Source: Calidifontibacillus oryziterrae (GTDB lineage: Bacteria; Bacillota; Bacilli; Bacillales; Bacillaceae_J). Taken from it: 64,000 nt of DNA. This document shows, one piece after another, positions 16,224 through 24,943 of this stretch. A program made the position numbers and the translations under genes. Location of the stretch: NCBI RefSeq assembly GCF_000331575.1, contig NZ_KB223527.1, positions 1,337,842-1,401,841 of the forward strand, written 5' to 3'. Each line of letters opens with the position of its first letter. Position 1 is the first letter of the stretch. Below the pieces are notes generated by a model, which saw nothing but the letters and a program-made list of their open reading frames with translations, had not been told where the DNA came from and did no database searches.

Positions 16224-18095
16224 TTATTCCTCAAATTCATCTAGGAATCTAATTAAGTCACCTTGAATGACTTTATCTGATAGACGAAGCTCATGATCAG
16301 CTAAATCTTTTAATTGGCTACAATATTTATCTTCTGTCGGATTGCCATCCCAATTTTGGTAGCAAATGCCTTCAGTGTAAGAATAATAATCCGCTACAAA
16401 ACTGCCATCTCTTAGAACTGCAAAATCTCTGCGGTTCTCATTAAATAAGTCTTCACCAAATTGAATATCTTTACCTGGTTTAATACCTAGTAGATTTAAG
16501 ATTGTCGGTTTTACGTCAATTTGCCCACCTACAGTAGTCATTTCCTTGCCATCCATACCAGGAATATGGACAATAAACGGCACTTTTTGAAGCTTTAAAT
16601 ATTCAAAAGGTGTTACTTTTTTACCAATTACACTTTCCATTGCTCGATTATGATTTTCTGAGATTCCATAGTGATCCCCATATAAAATAATAATAGAATT
16701 GTCGTACAATCCGGTTTCTTTTAACTGCTCAAAAAATAGCTTTAACGCCTCATCAAAATAACGAACGGTTTGTACGTATCGGTTAACAGTTCCGCTACTT
16801 GTTTGTAACGTCGGAATCATAATATCCTCTTCATCAAGAACAAACGGATAATGGTTTGTTAGTGTAATAAATTTCGCATGGAATGGCTGCTTTAAATTTT
16901 GTAACTTCGGAATAGACTGTTCAAAGAAAGGAATATCCTTTAAGCCATAATTCACTGAATTTTCTTCGCTTACTTCAAAATATGTTTCATCATAGAAAAA
17001 TTCATATCCTAAATTTTTATACATTAAATCACGATTCCAAAAGCTTTTATTATTGCCATGGAACGATGCAGTAGCATAGCCATTTTCATTTAAAATTGCC
17101 GGCAAGCCTTTATACGTATTTTGTGCATTCGTTGTAAATACAGCACCACGTGATAATGGATACAATGAATTATCAACTAAAAACTCAGAATCTGATGTTT
17201 TCCCTTGACCTGTTTGCTGGTAAAAATTTGTAAAATAAAAACTTTCTTTAACAAGTTGATTTAAAAACGGCGTTACTTCTTGACCTTCCACTTCATAATT
17301 AATGACGAAATCTTGAAGTGACTCCATTGAAATTAAGATTACGTTTTTATCCTTTGCAATACCTGTAAATTCATTTTCCTCATCGAAACCATCACTTACA
17401 TAGTTCTCTACTTCGATAATATCACTGCTCTCCGCAAACGCCCTTTGAGCGGATGCTTTGGAATGCATGAATAAATCATAAGCATGGTAATTATATACCC
17501 CGAGATATTTGACAAGCATTTCACGGTCAAACGTTCTTGTTAATAGCTGTGGCCGTTGTGTTTCAGCAAGCATAACATTAAAGACAAGTAACGCTGCCGC
17601 AGCAACAACTAAAAATCTTCTAGCAAGCTTCGGAACTACAATCGACTTAATCCCTTTTTTTCGTCCGAAGAATGAAAGTATAAATAAGTCAACAAACAGC
17701 AAAAGATCCCAAGGATTCATTAATCCTTTGGCACTTCCACCTAAGTCTCCAAAGTTTTGAACCTGAAACAATACAGGGATTGTAATGAAATCATTAAAAA
17801 ACCTGTAATACACTAAATTTGCATACAGTAAAAAAGTAAAAAGTAGGCTTAAAACAAAAATGCCTTGTCTACTCAACTTTCTTCTAATCACCAACGCTCC
17901 AATAAATAAAATCAACACAGAGCTAATTGGATTGATTAGCAAAATAAACTCTTCAATCGCATTTTCCAGCGGTAAATCAAAAATAAATCGACTTACAATA
18001 TATGATTTTAACCAAAGAAATAATATTGCTACTCCAAGAAACTTCTGGTCTATATTTAAATGAAAGCTTTTTATTTTATCTATTAGTACTTTCAT
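16224..18095 (-). CDS. LtaS-family lipoteichoic acid synthase / phosphoglycerol transferase
   Basis: Membrane enzyme that polymerises or primes glycerol-phosphate chains. Residues 1-190 hold about five transmembrane helices; a signal-peptidase-like site (SKASA) near 215 precedes an extracellular sulfatase-type domain. The Thr nucleophile is residue 300 in QTGQGKTSDSEF, the metal-binding Glu is in ISMESL (about 258), and later metal residues lie in LYGDHYG. Thr300 coincides with the numbering of S. aureus LtaS. Bacillus species carry several paralogues, so whether this is the main synthase cannot be told. 623 aa, site AAGGGGGAG. Confidence 0.93.
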   Translation of the reverse strand: MKVLIDKIKSFHLNIDQKFLGVAILFLWLKSYIVSRFIFDLPLENAIEEFILLINPISSVLILFIGALVIRRKLSRQGIFVLSLLFTFLLYANLVYYRFFNDFITIPVLFQVQNFGDLGGSAKGLMNPWDLLLFVDLFILSFFGRKKGIKSIVVPKLARRFLVVAAAALLVFNVMLAETQRPQLLTRTFDREMLVKYLGVYNYHAYDLFMHSKASAQRAFAESSDIIEVENYVSDGFDEENEFTGIAKDKNVILISMESLQDFVINYEVEGQEVTPFLNQLVKESFYFTNFYQQTGQGKTSDSEFLVDNSLYPLSRGAVFTTNAQNTYKGLPAILNENGYATASFHGNNKSFWNRDLMYKNLGYEFFYDETYFEVSEENSVNYGLKDIPFFEQSIPKLQNLKQPFHAKFITLTNHYPFVLDEEDIMIPTLQTSSGTVNRYVQTVRYFDEALKLFFEQLKETGLYDNSIIILYGDHYGISENHNRAMESVIGKKVTPFEYLKLQKVPFIVHIPGMDGKEMTTVGGQIDVKPTILNLLGIKPGKDIQFGEDLFNENRRDFAVLRDGSFVADYYSYTEGICYQNWDGNPTEDKYCSQLKDLADHELRLSDKVIQGDLIRFLDEFEE

Positions 18096-18437
18096 TTAAT
18101 CTCCCCCTTACATAATTTAAAGCAAGTTTTTTTATTTAAATTTCAATAAAATATCATTATAAAATCATTGTAAAAAAATAGCTCAATGAAATGTATCTTA
18201 CTACGATTCATCTAAACATGCAACAATTTATTATAGTAAATTTGTTAGTTACTTCTAGTTTTTACCAATAATAACCATTTCAACTCCTTTGTTTTTCACC
18301 GACAAAAAATTACATATTTATAGACGATTTTCAAAAAGAAAAGTTTCATTTTTTCTAATGTAAATATTTCCCTACCCAATGTAAATATTTCCCTAATGAT
18401 CTAATTCTAACAATCAATTATACTCCTCAAATTTTAA
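18096..18437. other. Intergenic region upstream of LtaS-type gene
   Basis: A 340-nt AT-rich spacer between two minus-strand genes. I see no gene. The only structure is a 21-bp unit (core AATGTAAATATTTCCCTA) present twice in tandem near 18357-18398. A promoter for the LtaS-type gene is expected here but no clear -35/-10 pair stands out. Confidence 0.5.
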
Positions 18438-18439
18438 AA

Positions 18440-18472
18440 AAACAAAAAAAAGCAAACCCATTTCCTGTTTGC
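18440..18472 (-). terminator. Rho-independent terminator of the DedA gene
   Basis: Minus strand: GCAAAC (18472-18467) pairs with GTTTGC (18457-18452), followed by TTTTTTTTGTTTTTTT. It starts 38 nt after the DedA stop. Confidence 0.85.
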
Positions 18473-18509
18473 CGCTCTGGGAATTTAGTGACTTAGCAAA
18501 AGTTTGAAC

Positions 18510-19103
18510 CTATTTCCCACTTTTTCTAATTAATTTCATACCAATATATCCAATTGTAAAAAATATTGATGTAATGATAACAGGTTCAATATAAGGTGCG
18601 GCAACCTCATCAATGTGCTGCCAATTTTCTTCAAGCTTTACACCTATATATAAGAAAAAAACCGTCCAAGGGACAATTGCACTAATCGTATAGAAGGTGA
18701 ACTTTTGCCATGACATTTTGGCTATCCCAGCAGGTATTGAAATGGCATGACGAACGACTGGAATAAACCGCGCCGTAAATATTACACCCGGTCCGTACTT
18801 TTCAAACCATTTTTCAGCTATTGTAATGTGTTTTTCACGAATAAAAATGTATCTTCCGTACTTTAGCAAAAATGGTCTTCCACCATAGAAGCCCGCCCAG
18901 TATAAAAACAACTGTGCAAAGGTACCCCCGATTGTTCCAGCAATTACTGCTCCAAAGAAGTTTATTTTCTCTTGCGAGACTAAAAAACCCCCATATCCAA
19001 GTACAATTTCACTCGGAATGACTTCAATCATGAGGCCAACAGCAATTCCAACGTAACCAAGGCTAGCTAAACTATTTAAAAATATTAAGATGAACTCATC
19101 CAT
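18510..19103 (-). CDS. DedA-family membrane protein
   Basis: Polytopic protein of the DedA/SNARE-associated family, several members of which flip undecaprenyl phosphate or phospholipids. It shows IEVIPSEIVLGYGGFL near the N-terminus, GTIGGTFAQLFLYWAGFYGG, and the signature FTARFIPVVRHAISIPAGIAKM with its conserved Arg residues. I chose the ATG at 19103 after GGGGGAG, giving 197 aa, the usual size; starts further upstream add a non-conserved 40 residues. Substrate of this member unknown. Confidence 0.9.
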   Translation of the reverse strand: MDEFILIFLNSLASLGYVGIAVGLMIEVIPSEIVLGYGGFLVSQEKINFFGAVIAGTIGGTFAQLFLYWAGFYGGRPFLLKYGRYIFIREKHITIAEKWFEKYGPGVIFTARFIPVVRHAISIPAGIAKMSWQKFTFYTISAIVPWTVFFLYIGVKLEENWQHIDEVAAPYIEPVIITSIFFTIGYIGMKLIRKSGK

Positions 19104-19290
19104 AATTGCTCCCCCATTACTATAGGAAAAATGAAGGTTACCTTTACATGAATAAGAAAAACGCGAATTCACAAGTAAAATGGAAAAATTCAATGTTTTT
19201 TTATAATTGGCTTCGTTAATCAACAGACAAGTTTAACAGAGCCTTATAATTAGTCCATTTACAAAGTTAAACTAACTTAAGGAAAAAATA

Positions 19291-19335
19291 AGAGATTGAC
19301 CACCTGTGCTTGTCACATTTGTTGGGTCAACCTCT
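19291..19335. other. Hairpin in dedA / DUF1646 spacer
   Basis: AGAGATTGACC (19291-19301) can pair with GGTCAACCTCT (19325-19335), one mismatch. On the minus strand it is followed by TATTTTTTCC, like a terminator, but no minus-strand gene is seen upstream of it. Could be a relic or a leader structure. Confidence 0.35.
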
Positions 19336-19538
19336 ATTTATTTATGATTCTTCATATAAAAATATGACTGTGATTTTTATAGGCAAGTTTGTCCGCTTAT
19401 TTGCATATGAATCTATTATGGAGCCACATCTAATAAAATCGATGGGCAATTCTACATCTCGAAATGTGTGTATTTCGTAATGCTAATTTGTTTAGTCTTG
19501 TTCCGTTAACAAACTTGAAAAAAAATTGGAGTATGATC

Positions 19539-20558
19539 ATGATAATTGCGTTGTTCGTTGTCTTTATTCTTGTCCTGTTATTTCCATTTACGCTTAAAGC
19601 CGTTGAGAAAAATCTAGAAGTATTTTTATTTATTATGGGTATTATTGCTGCATTAATAAGTGGTGTATTCGATGGGCCGTTGTTTGTTAAGGCCGCTAGT
19701 AATCCGATTAAAATTACGTTAGCAGTATTTATTGCCGGACTTTTATTTAAATGGCTACAGCAACCGTTAGAAAAATCAGTAACTCGTATGAGCAGGATCA
19801 TTCCGTTTCGGCTTTTTATATGTATTGTCGTCATCACTCTAGGCTTCATTTCTAGTTTAATTACCGCTATTATCGCCTCCCTTGTACTTGTCATGATTGC
19901 TAGTTCACTTCATCTTGATCGCGACTCTGAAGTTCGTTTTGTTGTCATTACTTGTTTTTCGATCGGCCTTGGTGCAGCATTAACACCACTTGGAGAACCA
20001 TTATCAACCATTGCTGTAAGTAAACTTCATGGTGACTTCTTCATCCTTTTGCGGTTAATTGGTACAAAAATTATTGCAGCCATATTGATATTCGGATTGC
20101 TAGCAGGATTATTAGTACATCCACCCAAAAAAAATCTTGCCTCTTTCCAGAAGAAACTTAACATCGAGAAGTATGAAGATATTGTTATTCGTTCTTTAAG
20201 AATTTACTTTTTTGTAATGGGATTAACCTTTCTTGGAAGTGGCTTTGAACCCCTGATTAATCGTTATTTGCTCGGATTAGACCCATTGCTACTATATTGG
20301 GTAAATATGATTTCAGCTGTATTGGATAATGCGACACTTGCGGCAACAGAAATAAGCCAAGTCATGGACCACTTTACAATTGAAGCAATTTTACTTGGTC
20401 TACTTATAAGTGGTGGTATGCTAATCCCCGGGAACATCCCTAACATCATTGCAGCAGGTAAACTCCAAATGACTAGTAAAGAATGGGCAGTTGTCGGCGT
20501 TCCAATTGGAATTGTTTTAATGATTCTATATTTTTGTATTTTAGTATTTTCATCCTAA
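19539..20558 (+). CDS. Uncharacterised membrane protein, DUF1646-like putative ion transporter
   Basis: 339-residue protein with about ten hydrophobic segments. It resembles the DUF1646 group, proposed to move cations; this call rests on overall pattern. Conserved-looking loops include ISGVFDGPLFVKAASNPIKI, TPLGEPLSTIA, and DNATLAATEIS followed by GGMLIPGNIPNIIAAGKLQ; polar residues in paired half-membrane loops recall arsenite/Na+:H+ antiporter-type folds. The start is the ATG at 19539, spaced 7 nt from GGAG; one at 19533 is too close to the site. Single-gene unit between dedA and queT; function unknown. Confidence 0.75.
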   Translation: MIIALFVVFILVLLFPFTLKAVEKNLEVFLFIMGIIAALISGVFDGPLFVKAASNPIKITLAVFIAGLLFKWLQQPLEKSVTRMSRIIPFRLFICIVVITLGFISSLITAIIASLVLVMIASSLHLDRDSEVRFVVITCFSIGLGAALTPLGEPLSTIAVSKLHGDFFILLRLIGTKIIAAILIFGLLAGLLVHPPKKNLASFQKKLNIEKYEDIVIRSLRIYFFVMGLTFLGSGFEPLINRYLLGLDPLLLYWVNMISAVLDNATLAATEISQVMDHFTIEAILLGLLISGGMLIPGNIPNIIAAGKLQMTSKEWAVVGVPIGIVLMILYFCILVFSS

Positions 20559-20628
20559 GCGGTAGGTTCCCTGCCCTTGGGATTTTTTATGGCTGATGCT
20601 TGTTTCAGTTTCTATTGAGCTAGAAGAG

Positions 20629-20690
20629 TGGAATATGCAGGGCGGAATGTGAAACCGTAAACGGGAATGTGAAGGGTGGAATGTGAAATG
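20629..20690. repeat. Irregular GGAATGTGAA repeats
   Basis: GGAATGTGAA occurs at 20644, 20664 and 20678, with a variant (GGAATATGCA) near 20629. Spacing is irregular (14-20 bp). They lie between the DUF1646-like gene and the queT riboswitch; no gene is seen here. Confidence 0.5.
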
Positions 20691-20828
20691 AAAGCGTGAA
20701 TTATGCATTGAAAGTTCGGAATATTGAACACGAGACAATTGAAGTTTCATTGGTTCCTTGTAATAAGTTTCTATTGAATCACGTATCGTTATGTAATAAA
20801 ATAAAGTCCTTGAGTAAATTGTTACTCA

Positions 20829-20867
20829 ACGTGGTTCGAAACCATCCCACGAAAAAAAACTAAGGAG
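20829..20867 (+). ncRNA. preQ1-I riboswitch
   Basis: Compact class I preQ1 aptamer: stem CGTGG/CCACG enclosing TTCGAAACCATCC, then the A-rich tail AAAAAAAACTAAGGAG that folds back into a pseudoknot. The tail includes the Shine-Dalgarno sequence (AGGAG, 20863-20867) of queT, so control should be at translation initiation: bound preQ1 hides the site. No terminator lies between aptamer and gene. Confidence 0.9.
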
Positions 20868-20877
20868 CGAATTTAAT

Positions 20878-21363
20878 ATGAAAGTAAGAGTGCTTGTTGG
20901 TAATGGAATTTTAGCAGCGCTTTATATTGCTGTGTCCATGCTTATCCAACCATTTGGGTTTACCCAGGTTCAGTTTCGAGTTTCTGAAATGTTTAACCAT
21001 CTTGTTGTGTTTAACAAGAAATATTTTTTTGGAATTGTGCTGGGCGTATTTTTAACAAATTTATTTTTTTCACCAATGGTTGCCTATGACTTAATTTTTG
21101 GAGTGGCCCATTCGGTGCTTTCATTAGGAATTACAATTATTTGCAGCCGTTTTATTACAAGCATTTGGAAACGGATGATTGTAAACACCGTTGTTTTTAC
21201 GTTTATGATGTTTTTAATTGCGCTAGAGCTTAAGCTTGCATTTGATTTGCCATTTATGTTTACATGGCTTACAACAGCAGCAGGTGAGTTCGTAGTTTTG
21301 GCTGTTGGTATCCCAATAATGTATGCTCTGAACAAACGAATTGGATTTAAAAAGTTATTATAG
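20878..21363 (+). CDS. queT: Queuosine precursor transporter QueT
   Basis: ECF-type membrane substrate-binding component for a queuine precursor. The 161-residue protein is almost entirely hydrophobic (five to six helices) and has family features QPFGFTQVQFRVSEMFNHL and LFFSPMVAYDLIFGVAHS. The preQ1-I riboswitch directly in front of it supports the assignment independently. A hairpin terminator follows, so it is a one-gene unit. Confidence 0.95.
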   Translation: MKVRVLVGNGILAALYIAVSMLIQPFGFTQVQFRVSEMFNHLVVFNKKYFFGIVLGVFLTNLFFSPMVAYDLIFGVAHSVLSLGITIICSRFITSIWKRMIVNTVVFTFMMFLIALELKLAFDLPFMFTWLTTAAGEFVVLAVGIPIMYALNKRIGFKKLL

Positions 21364-21447
21364 ATTTAGGCACGGACTACGATTTGGATAAACCACCGAA
21401 AAAACGCAGGAAATATCAAAAAACATTAGAACTGTATTAATTTTTGA

Positions 21448-21483
21448 AAAGCATTTGTGAATGTGTTCCAAATGCTTTTTTTA
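21448..21483 (+). terminator. Terminator of queT
   Basis: AAGCATTTG pairs with CAAATGCTT across an 11-nt loop and is followed by a T-run (TTTTT). It starts 85 nt after the queT stop. Confidence 0.85.
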
Positions 21484-21501
21484 TATGGCAAAAAATTTTT
21501 A

Positions 21502-21679
21502 CGGACATCAGTTCCGTTATTGCCTAAAATTTCTGCACTTTAACATTAATTCCGGACATCAGTTCCGTTATTTCTTAATAATCATAAGGAAACTGCCTTA
21601 AACTAAATAAATAGCGGATCTCATGTCCGATAAATTTGAAAAATAAACCTTCTTCGACAAATAACGGAACCATTGTCCA
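21502..21679. repeat. Four copies of a 20-bp repeat, two direct and two inverted
   Basis: CGGACATCAGTTCCGTTATT is present exactly at 21502-21521 and 21553-21572. Diverged copies in the opposite orientation occupy about 21610-21629 and 21659-21679. Each has a short internal CGGA/TCCG pairing. The 21364-21865 spacer contains no gene. Confidence 0.7.
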
Positions 21680-21776
21680 GTTAATATAGAAAAATTGGAA
21701 TACATGAGAATTTGAGTTAAAAAAATTTTAAAAATTTTAGTTTACAACTGTTCGTTTCTCGCATACAATAATTTAC

Positions 21777-21796
21777 AAGTTTCCTCAAGGAAACAT
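21777..21796. promoter_or_regulatory. Candidate MntR operator before the ZIP gene
   Basis: GTTTCC-TCAA-GGAAAC (21779-21794) is a perfect inverted repeat. Its reverse strand, TCCTTGAGGAAACT, resembles the MntR box as I recall it from B. subtilis mntA (GCCTTAAGGAAACT). It lies just before a weak promoter (about TTGTTT 21796, TATGTA 21819). mntR is the next gene. Confidence 0.5.
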
Positions 21797-21865
21797 TGTT
21801 TTGTTAGTTTAATACTTTTATGTATGGTAAACATGGTTGTTAAATTAAGGAGGTTATAATTAAGA

Positions 21866-22672
21866 ATGACTGAGAATTTACTACTAGCCTTTGGATTAAC
21901 TTTGATGGCAGGTCTTGCAACGGGGATTGGTAGTGTTCTTGCTTTTTTCACATCTTCTACTAATACAAAATTTTTATCACTAGCTCTTGGGTTTTCTGCA
22001 GGAGTTATGATTTACGTCTCTATGATTGAAATTTTTGTAAAGGCACAGGATGCACTTGTTTCAGCAATCGGTGAAGGATTAGGGAACTGGCTGACAGTGG
22101 CAGGATTTTTCGGCGGGATGATTTTAATTGCATTAATTGATAAATTTATTCCAAAGCAAGGGAATCCTCATGAACTTAAAAAAGTAGAGGACATGAATAA
22201 ACCTGACATAACGAAGGATACACAGCTTTTGAAAATTGGCACATTTACAGCTCTAGCTATCGGGATTCATAACTTTCCTGAAGGGATTGCGACGTTTGCA
22301 TCTGCCTTACAAGATCCAGCTCTCGGTGTCGCCATCGCAATCGCTATTGCGATTCATAACATTCCGGAAGGGATCGCGGTGTCTGTCCCTGTTTATTTTG
22401 CTACAGGAGATAAGAAAAAAGCATTCAAGCTTTCATTTTTATCTGGCCTATCTGAGCCAATTGGCGCGCTTGCCGCATACTTTGTACTACTGCCATTTTT
22501 AAATGATATAGTGTTCGGGATTATTTTTGCTGGTGTCGCAGGGATAATGGTTTTTATTTCTTTAGACGAACTTCTGCCAGCAGCTAAAAAATATGACGAG
22601 GCCCATATTTCTATTTATGGTTTAATAGGCGGCATGGGTGTTATGGCATTAAGTTTGTTATTATTTATTTAA
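21866..22672 (+). CDS. ZIP-family metal transporter
   Basis: 268-residue ZIP protein (ZupT-like) for a divalent metal. The paired metal-site motifs are GIHNFPEGIATF (helix 4) and AIHNIPEGIAVSVPV (helix 5); the protein has about eight helices and a short hydrophilic loop between helices 3 and 4 (KKVEDMNKPDITKDTQLL). The AAGGAGG site is 12 nt before the ATG, slightly long. The MntR-like palindrome upstream and mntR downstream suggest a link to manganese, but ZIP proteins vary in selectivity. Confidence 0.9.
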   Translation: MTENLLLAFGLTLMAGLATGIGSVLAFFTSSTNTKFLSLALGFSAGVMIYVSMIEIFVKAQDALVSAIGEGLGNWLTVAGFFGGMILIALIDKFIPKQGNPHELKKVEDMNKPDITKDTQLLKIGTFTALAIGIHNFPEGIATFASALQDPALGVAIAIAIAIHNIPEGIAVSVPVYFATGDKKKAFKLSFLSGLSEPIGALAAYFVLLPFLNDIVFGIIFAGVAGIMVFISLDELLPAAKKYDEAHISIYGLIGGMGVMALSLLLFI

Positions 22673-22826
22673 GGCTGGATAGTACGTTCTTTTCGATAAA
22701 TAAAAATCTTACGTGTATGCGAATAAAAAAATAATTGCCATTTGCATAATTACTAATCGATGCTTGTCTGCCCATTTTTACTCACGTATAATAAAAGGAC
22801 ACTGAAGTTAAAAGGTGGTATTATCA

Positions 22827-23246
22827 TTGCCTACACCTAGTATGGAAGATTATCTTGAGCAAATATATATACTTATGGATCAAAAAGGATATGCACGGGT
22901 TTCCGACATTGCTGAAAATTTATGTGTCCAACCCTCTTCCGTAACAAAAATGATCCAAAAGCTAGATAAGGATGAATATCTCATTTATGAAAAATATAGA
23001 GGCATTGTCCTTACTGCAAAAGGAAAAAAAATCGGCCAACGCTTAGTTTACCGACATGAGCTACTGGAGCAATTTTTAACATTAATCGGTGTGAAAGCTG
23101 AAAATATTTATACAGACGTAGAGGGGATCGAGCATCATTTAAGCTGGAATTCAATCGACCGCATCGGCGACCTTGTTCAATACCTGGAAAATAATAAAGA
23201 TTTCGAGAAGTATTTAAAAGAACTGCAAAACAGTGAGAAGAAATAA
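22827..23246 (+). CDS. mntR: Manganese-dependent transcriptional regulator MntR
   Basis: DtxR-family repressor that binds DNA when loaded with Mn2+. It closely follows B. subtilis Mnt[14 protein letters not shown], the winged helix [19 protein letters not shown], and [19 protein letters not shown]. All metal ligands are in place (Asp8, Glu11, His77, Glu99, Glu102, His103). I start at the TTG at 22827, 8 nt after AAGGTGG, because it gives the same N-terminus as the B. subtilis protein; a GTG at 22815 overlaps the ribosome site. Confidence 0.95.
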   Translation: MPTPSMEDYLEQIYILMDQKGYARVSDIAENLCVQPSSVTKMIQKLDKDEYLIYEKYRGIVLTAKGKKIGQRLVYRHELLEQFLTLIGVKAENIYTDVEGIEHHLSWNSIDRIGDLVQYLENNKDFEKYLKELQNSEKK

Positions 23247-23262
23247 TTGCTTGAAACTTTTG

Positions 23263-23294
23263 AAAGAACCATTCTATTTGATGGTTCTTTTTTT
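23263..23294 (+). terminator. Terminator of mntR
   Basis: AAAGAACCAT pairs with ATGGTTCTTT (8-nt loop), followed by TTTT. It begins 16 nt after the mntR stop. Confidence 0.9.
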
Positions 23295-23341
23295 GGTTCT
23301 TTGTCAAATGGTATTGGTGAATAATTTTATTGACATTAGCC

Positions 23342-24702
23342 GGTAAAATGTAATCAATTAGCTTAGAGGTTGTTTATTTCCTCTAAGCTCTTTTTATTGT
23401 CGCTAAATTTTGGGTAATGAGAATCCGATTTTTGAAATGGTAGAAACATCTATAACCAAATGCGATTCGCTTAATTACTTTAGTTTTATTATTAATACCT
23501 TCTAAAACACCGTTATTATAATCGTATGTAAGGGTGTGCCCCACATAGTTTATGTATTTCCTAATTGTATTGATGGCCGTTTTCATATAGCTAGAAACGC
23601 TCATATATTTGGTAACTAAAGCCTTCTTCAGAAGCTCAAAGTCTTTGTTTTTCATGCAGTAACGCACGTCATGATATAGCTCATATGAGGCTTTTAATTC
23701 TGGGTCAAGCTTTAATAAATAATGAATGATATCAATTTCACGCATTAGCTTTCTAAAGCAACGATGGTACGTATAGTTGGTATAATCAATTTTTGTTTGA
23801 TCTTTTAGGATGAGCTTCCAGTATTTCTTTAACTTGTTATAATGCTTTTTATCTTGATTCATTACTTTGATTCGAGTTTTGTTTAAAGCTCGACTAAATA
23901 ATTGAATAATATGGAACTTATCAATGATGATCTTAGCTTTAGGGAAAACATCTTGAATCAATGATATATAAGGACTATACATGTCAATCACAATCGTTTG
24001 AACAGAGAATCTTGTCTGTTTTGAATAACGCAGGAAATAATCTTTCAGAACATGTAGTCTTCGATCTTCAATGATGTCCACAATTTTTCCTGTTTCAGAA
24101 TCACAAAATATAAAGGACATGGCACCAGCCGCTGACTTTACTGACTTAAACTCGTCAAAACACAAGTGTGTTGGGAGATAGTTATAATTTGGCTTGTTGT
24201 AGGCATAAAAACTATCAATCACTCTACTGACAGTGGAATGAGATACATTATGACTTTTCGCAATATCCTTCTCAGATATTTTTTCTTTCGCCTGAAGGGC
24301 AATTGCCGATTTCGTATTATTGGAGATACAACAGTTTTTATCAACCACATCGGTTTGTAAAATAAAAGTTGATTGACAATGTTTACAGAAATATCGTTGT
24401 TTTCGAAGATTTAGGTATGTATCAAAACCAGATACACTAGGTATTTTAATGAAGGAAGTTTTAAAACCATGTTTAATAATGCGAGCATCAAAAACATGAC
24501 CACATTTGTAACAAGCCTTTGGCTGATAAGTCAAAGTGCCATGAAAAACCTTTGATTTAACTCCTTTTATCGTTTCTTCAGAACAAAAATTTTCATCAAA
24601 AAGGATACTATTACCTTTTATATTTAGTAAATTAGTATAGAATTATGATGAGACATGTAACATTACTCCTTTTAAAATGTGGTTTGGCGATTACATTTTA
24701 CC
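23342..24702 (-). mobile_element. ISL3-family insertion sequence
   Basis: About 1.36 kb bounded by 14-bp perfect inverted repeats GGTAAAATGTAATC (23342-23355, and its complement at 24689-24702), beginning with GG as in ISL3 elements. It contains one transposase gene, here frameshifted. The flanking octamers (CATTAGCC and AGAGTTTT) do not match, so no target duplication survives. A strong hairpin with T-run (23360-23397, plus strand) overlaps the transposase stop and would block read-in from the left. Confidence 0.8.
23383..24656 (-). pseudogene. ISL3 transposase, frameshifted near the N-terminus
   Basis: DDE transposase with an N-terminal zinc-finger region (CYKCGHV, FCKHCQ) and catalytic segments CFDEFKS, IDMYSPY and GVLEGINNKTK. 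Reading from the ATG at 24656 (site AAAAGGAG), eight codons (MSHHNSIL) are followed by a stop within three more; the rest of the family sequence (NLLNIKGN...FDENFCSEE) continues in another frame. Adding one A at about 24634 would restore about 424 aa. The downstream frame has only a TTG at 24534, which would lose the N-terminal 50 residues. Likely inactive unless the shift is bypassed or is a sequencing error. Confidence 0.75.
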
Positions 24703-24731
24703 AGAGTTTTGTCACATGTCTCTTTTTTGTG

Positions 24732-24767
24732 TAAAAAAATTGGTGCTGGTTTAACCACCAACACCAA
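24732..24767 (-). terminator. Terminator-like hairpin right of the IS
   Basis: TTGGTG-T-TGGT pairs with ACCA-G-CACCAA and is followed on the minus strand by TTTTTTTACAC. It may be a second terminator for ssrA. The 24768-24910 stretch shows nothing else. Confidence 0.55.
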
Positions 24768-24910
24768 AAATTATAGAGCCTGCGAATTGTACTCCTATAA
24801 GTGTTCTATTTTTTGTTTTCTCTTCCTTTTAAATATCAATTATAATATTTCGCAAATTTTCAAGCATAAGCTTTCATGTTGCGAAAATTTATGGTTGAAG
24901 TCTCATCGAG

Positions 24911-24943
24911 CAAAATAAAAAACCACCAACTATGTATTGGTGG
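24911..24943 (-). terminator. Terminator of ssrA
   Basis: Minus strand: CCACCAA (24943-24937, which includes the mature CCA end) pairs with TTGGTGG (24929-24923), followed by TTTTTTATTTTG. Confidence 0.8.

Noticed and set aside
19430..19894. 154-codon frame on the minus strand
   Set aside because: Antisense shadow of the DUF1646-like gene, without a ribosome site or family features.
20550..20750. 66-codon minus-strand frame rich in His, Phe and Ser
   Set aside because: Translation of the GGAATGTGAA repeats; no start signal.
23334..24710. Eight-bp target duplication around the ISL3 element
   Set aside because: Flanking octamers CATTAGCC and AGAGTTTT do not match.
24679..24918. 79-codon plus-strand frame between the IS and tmRNA
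   Set aside because: Covers the IS end, a terminator hairpin and AT-rich DNA; no homology seen.
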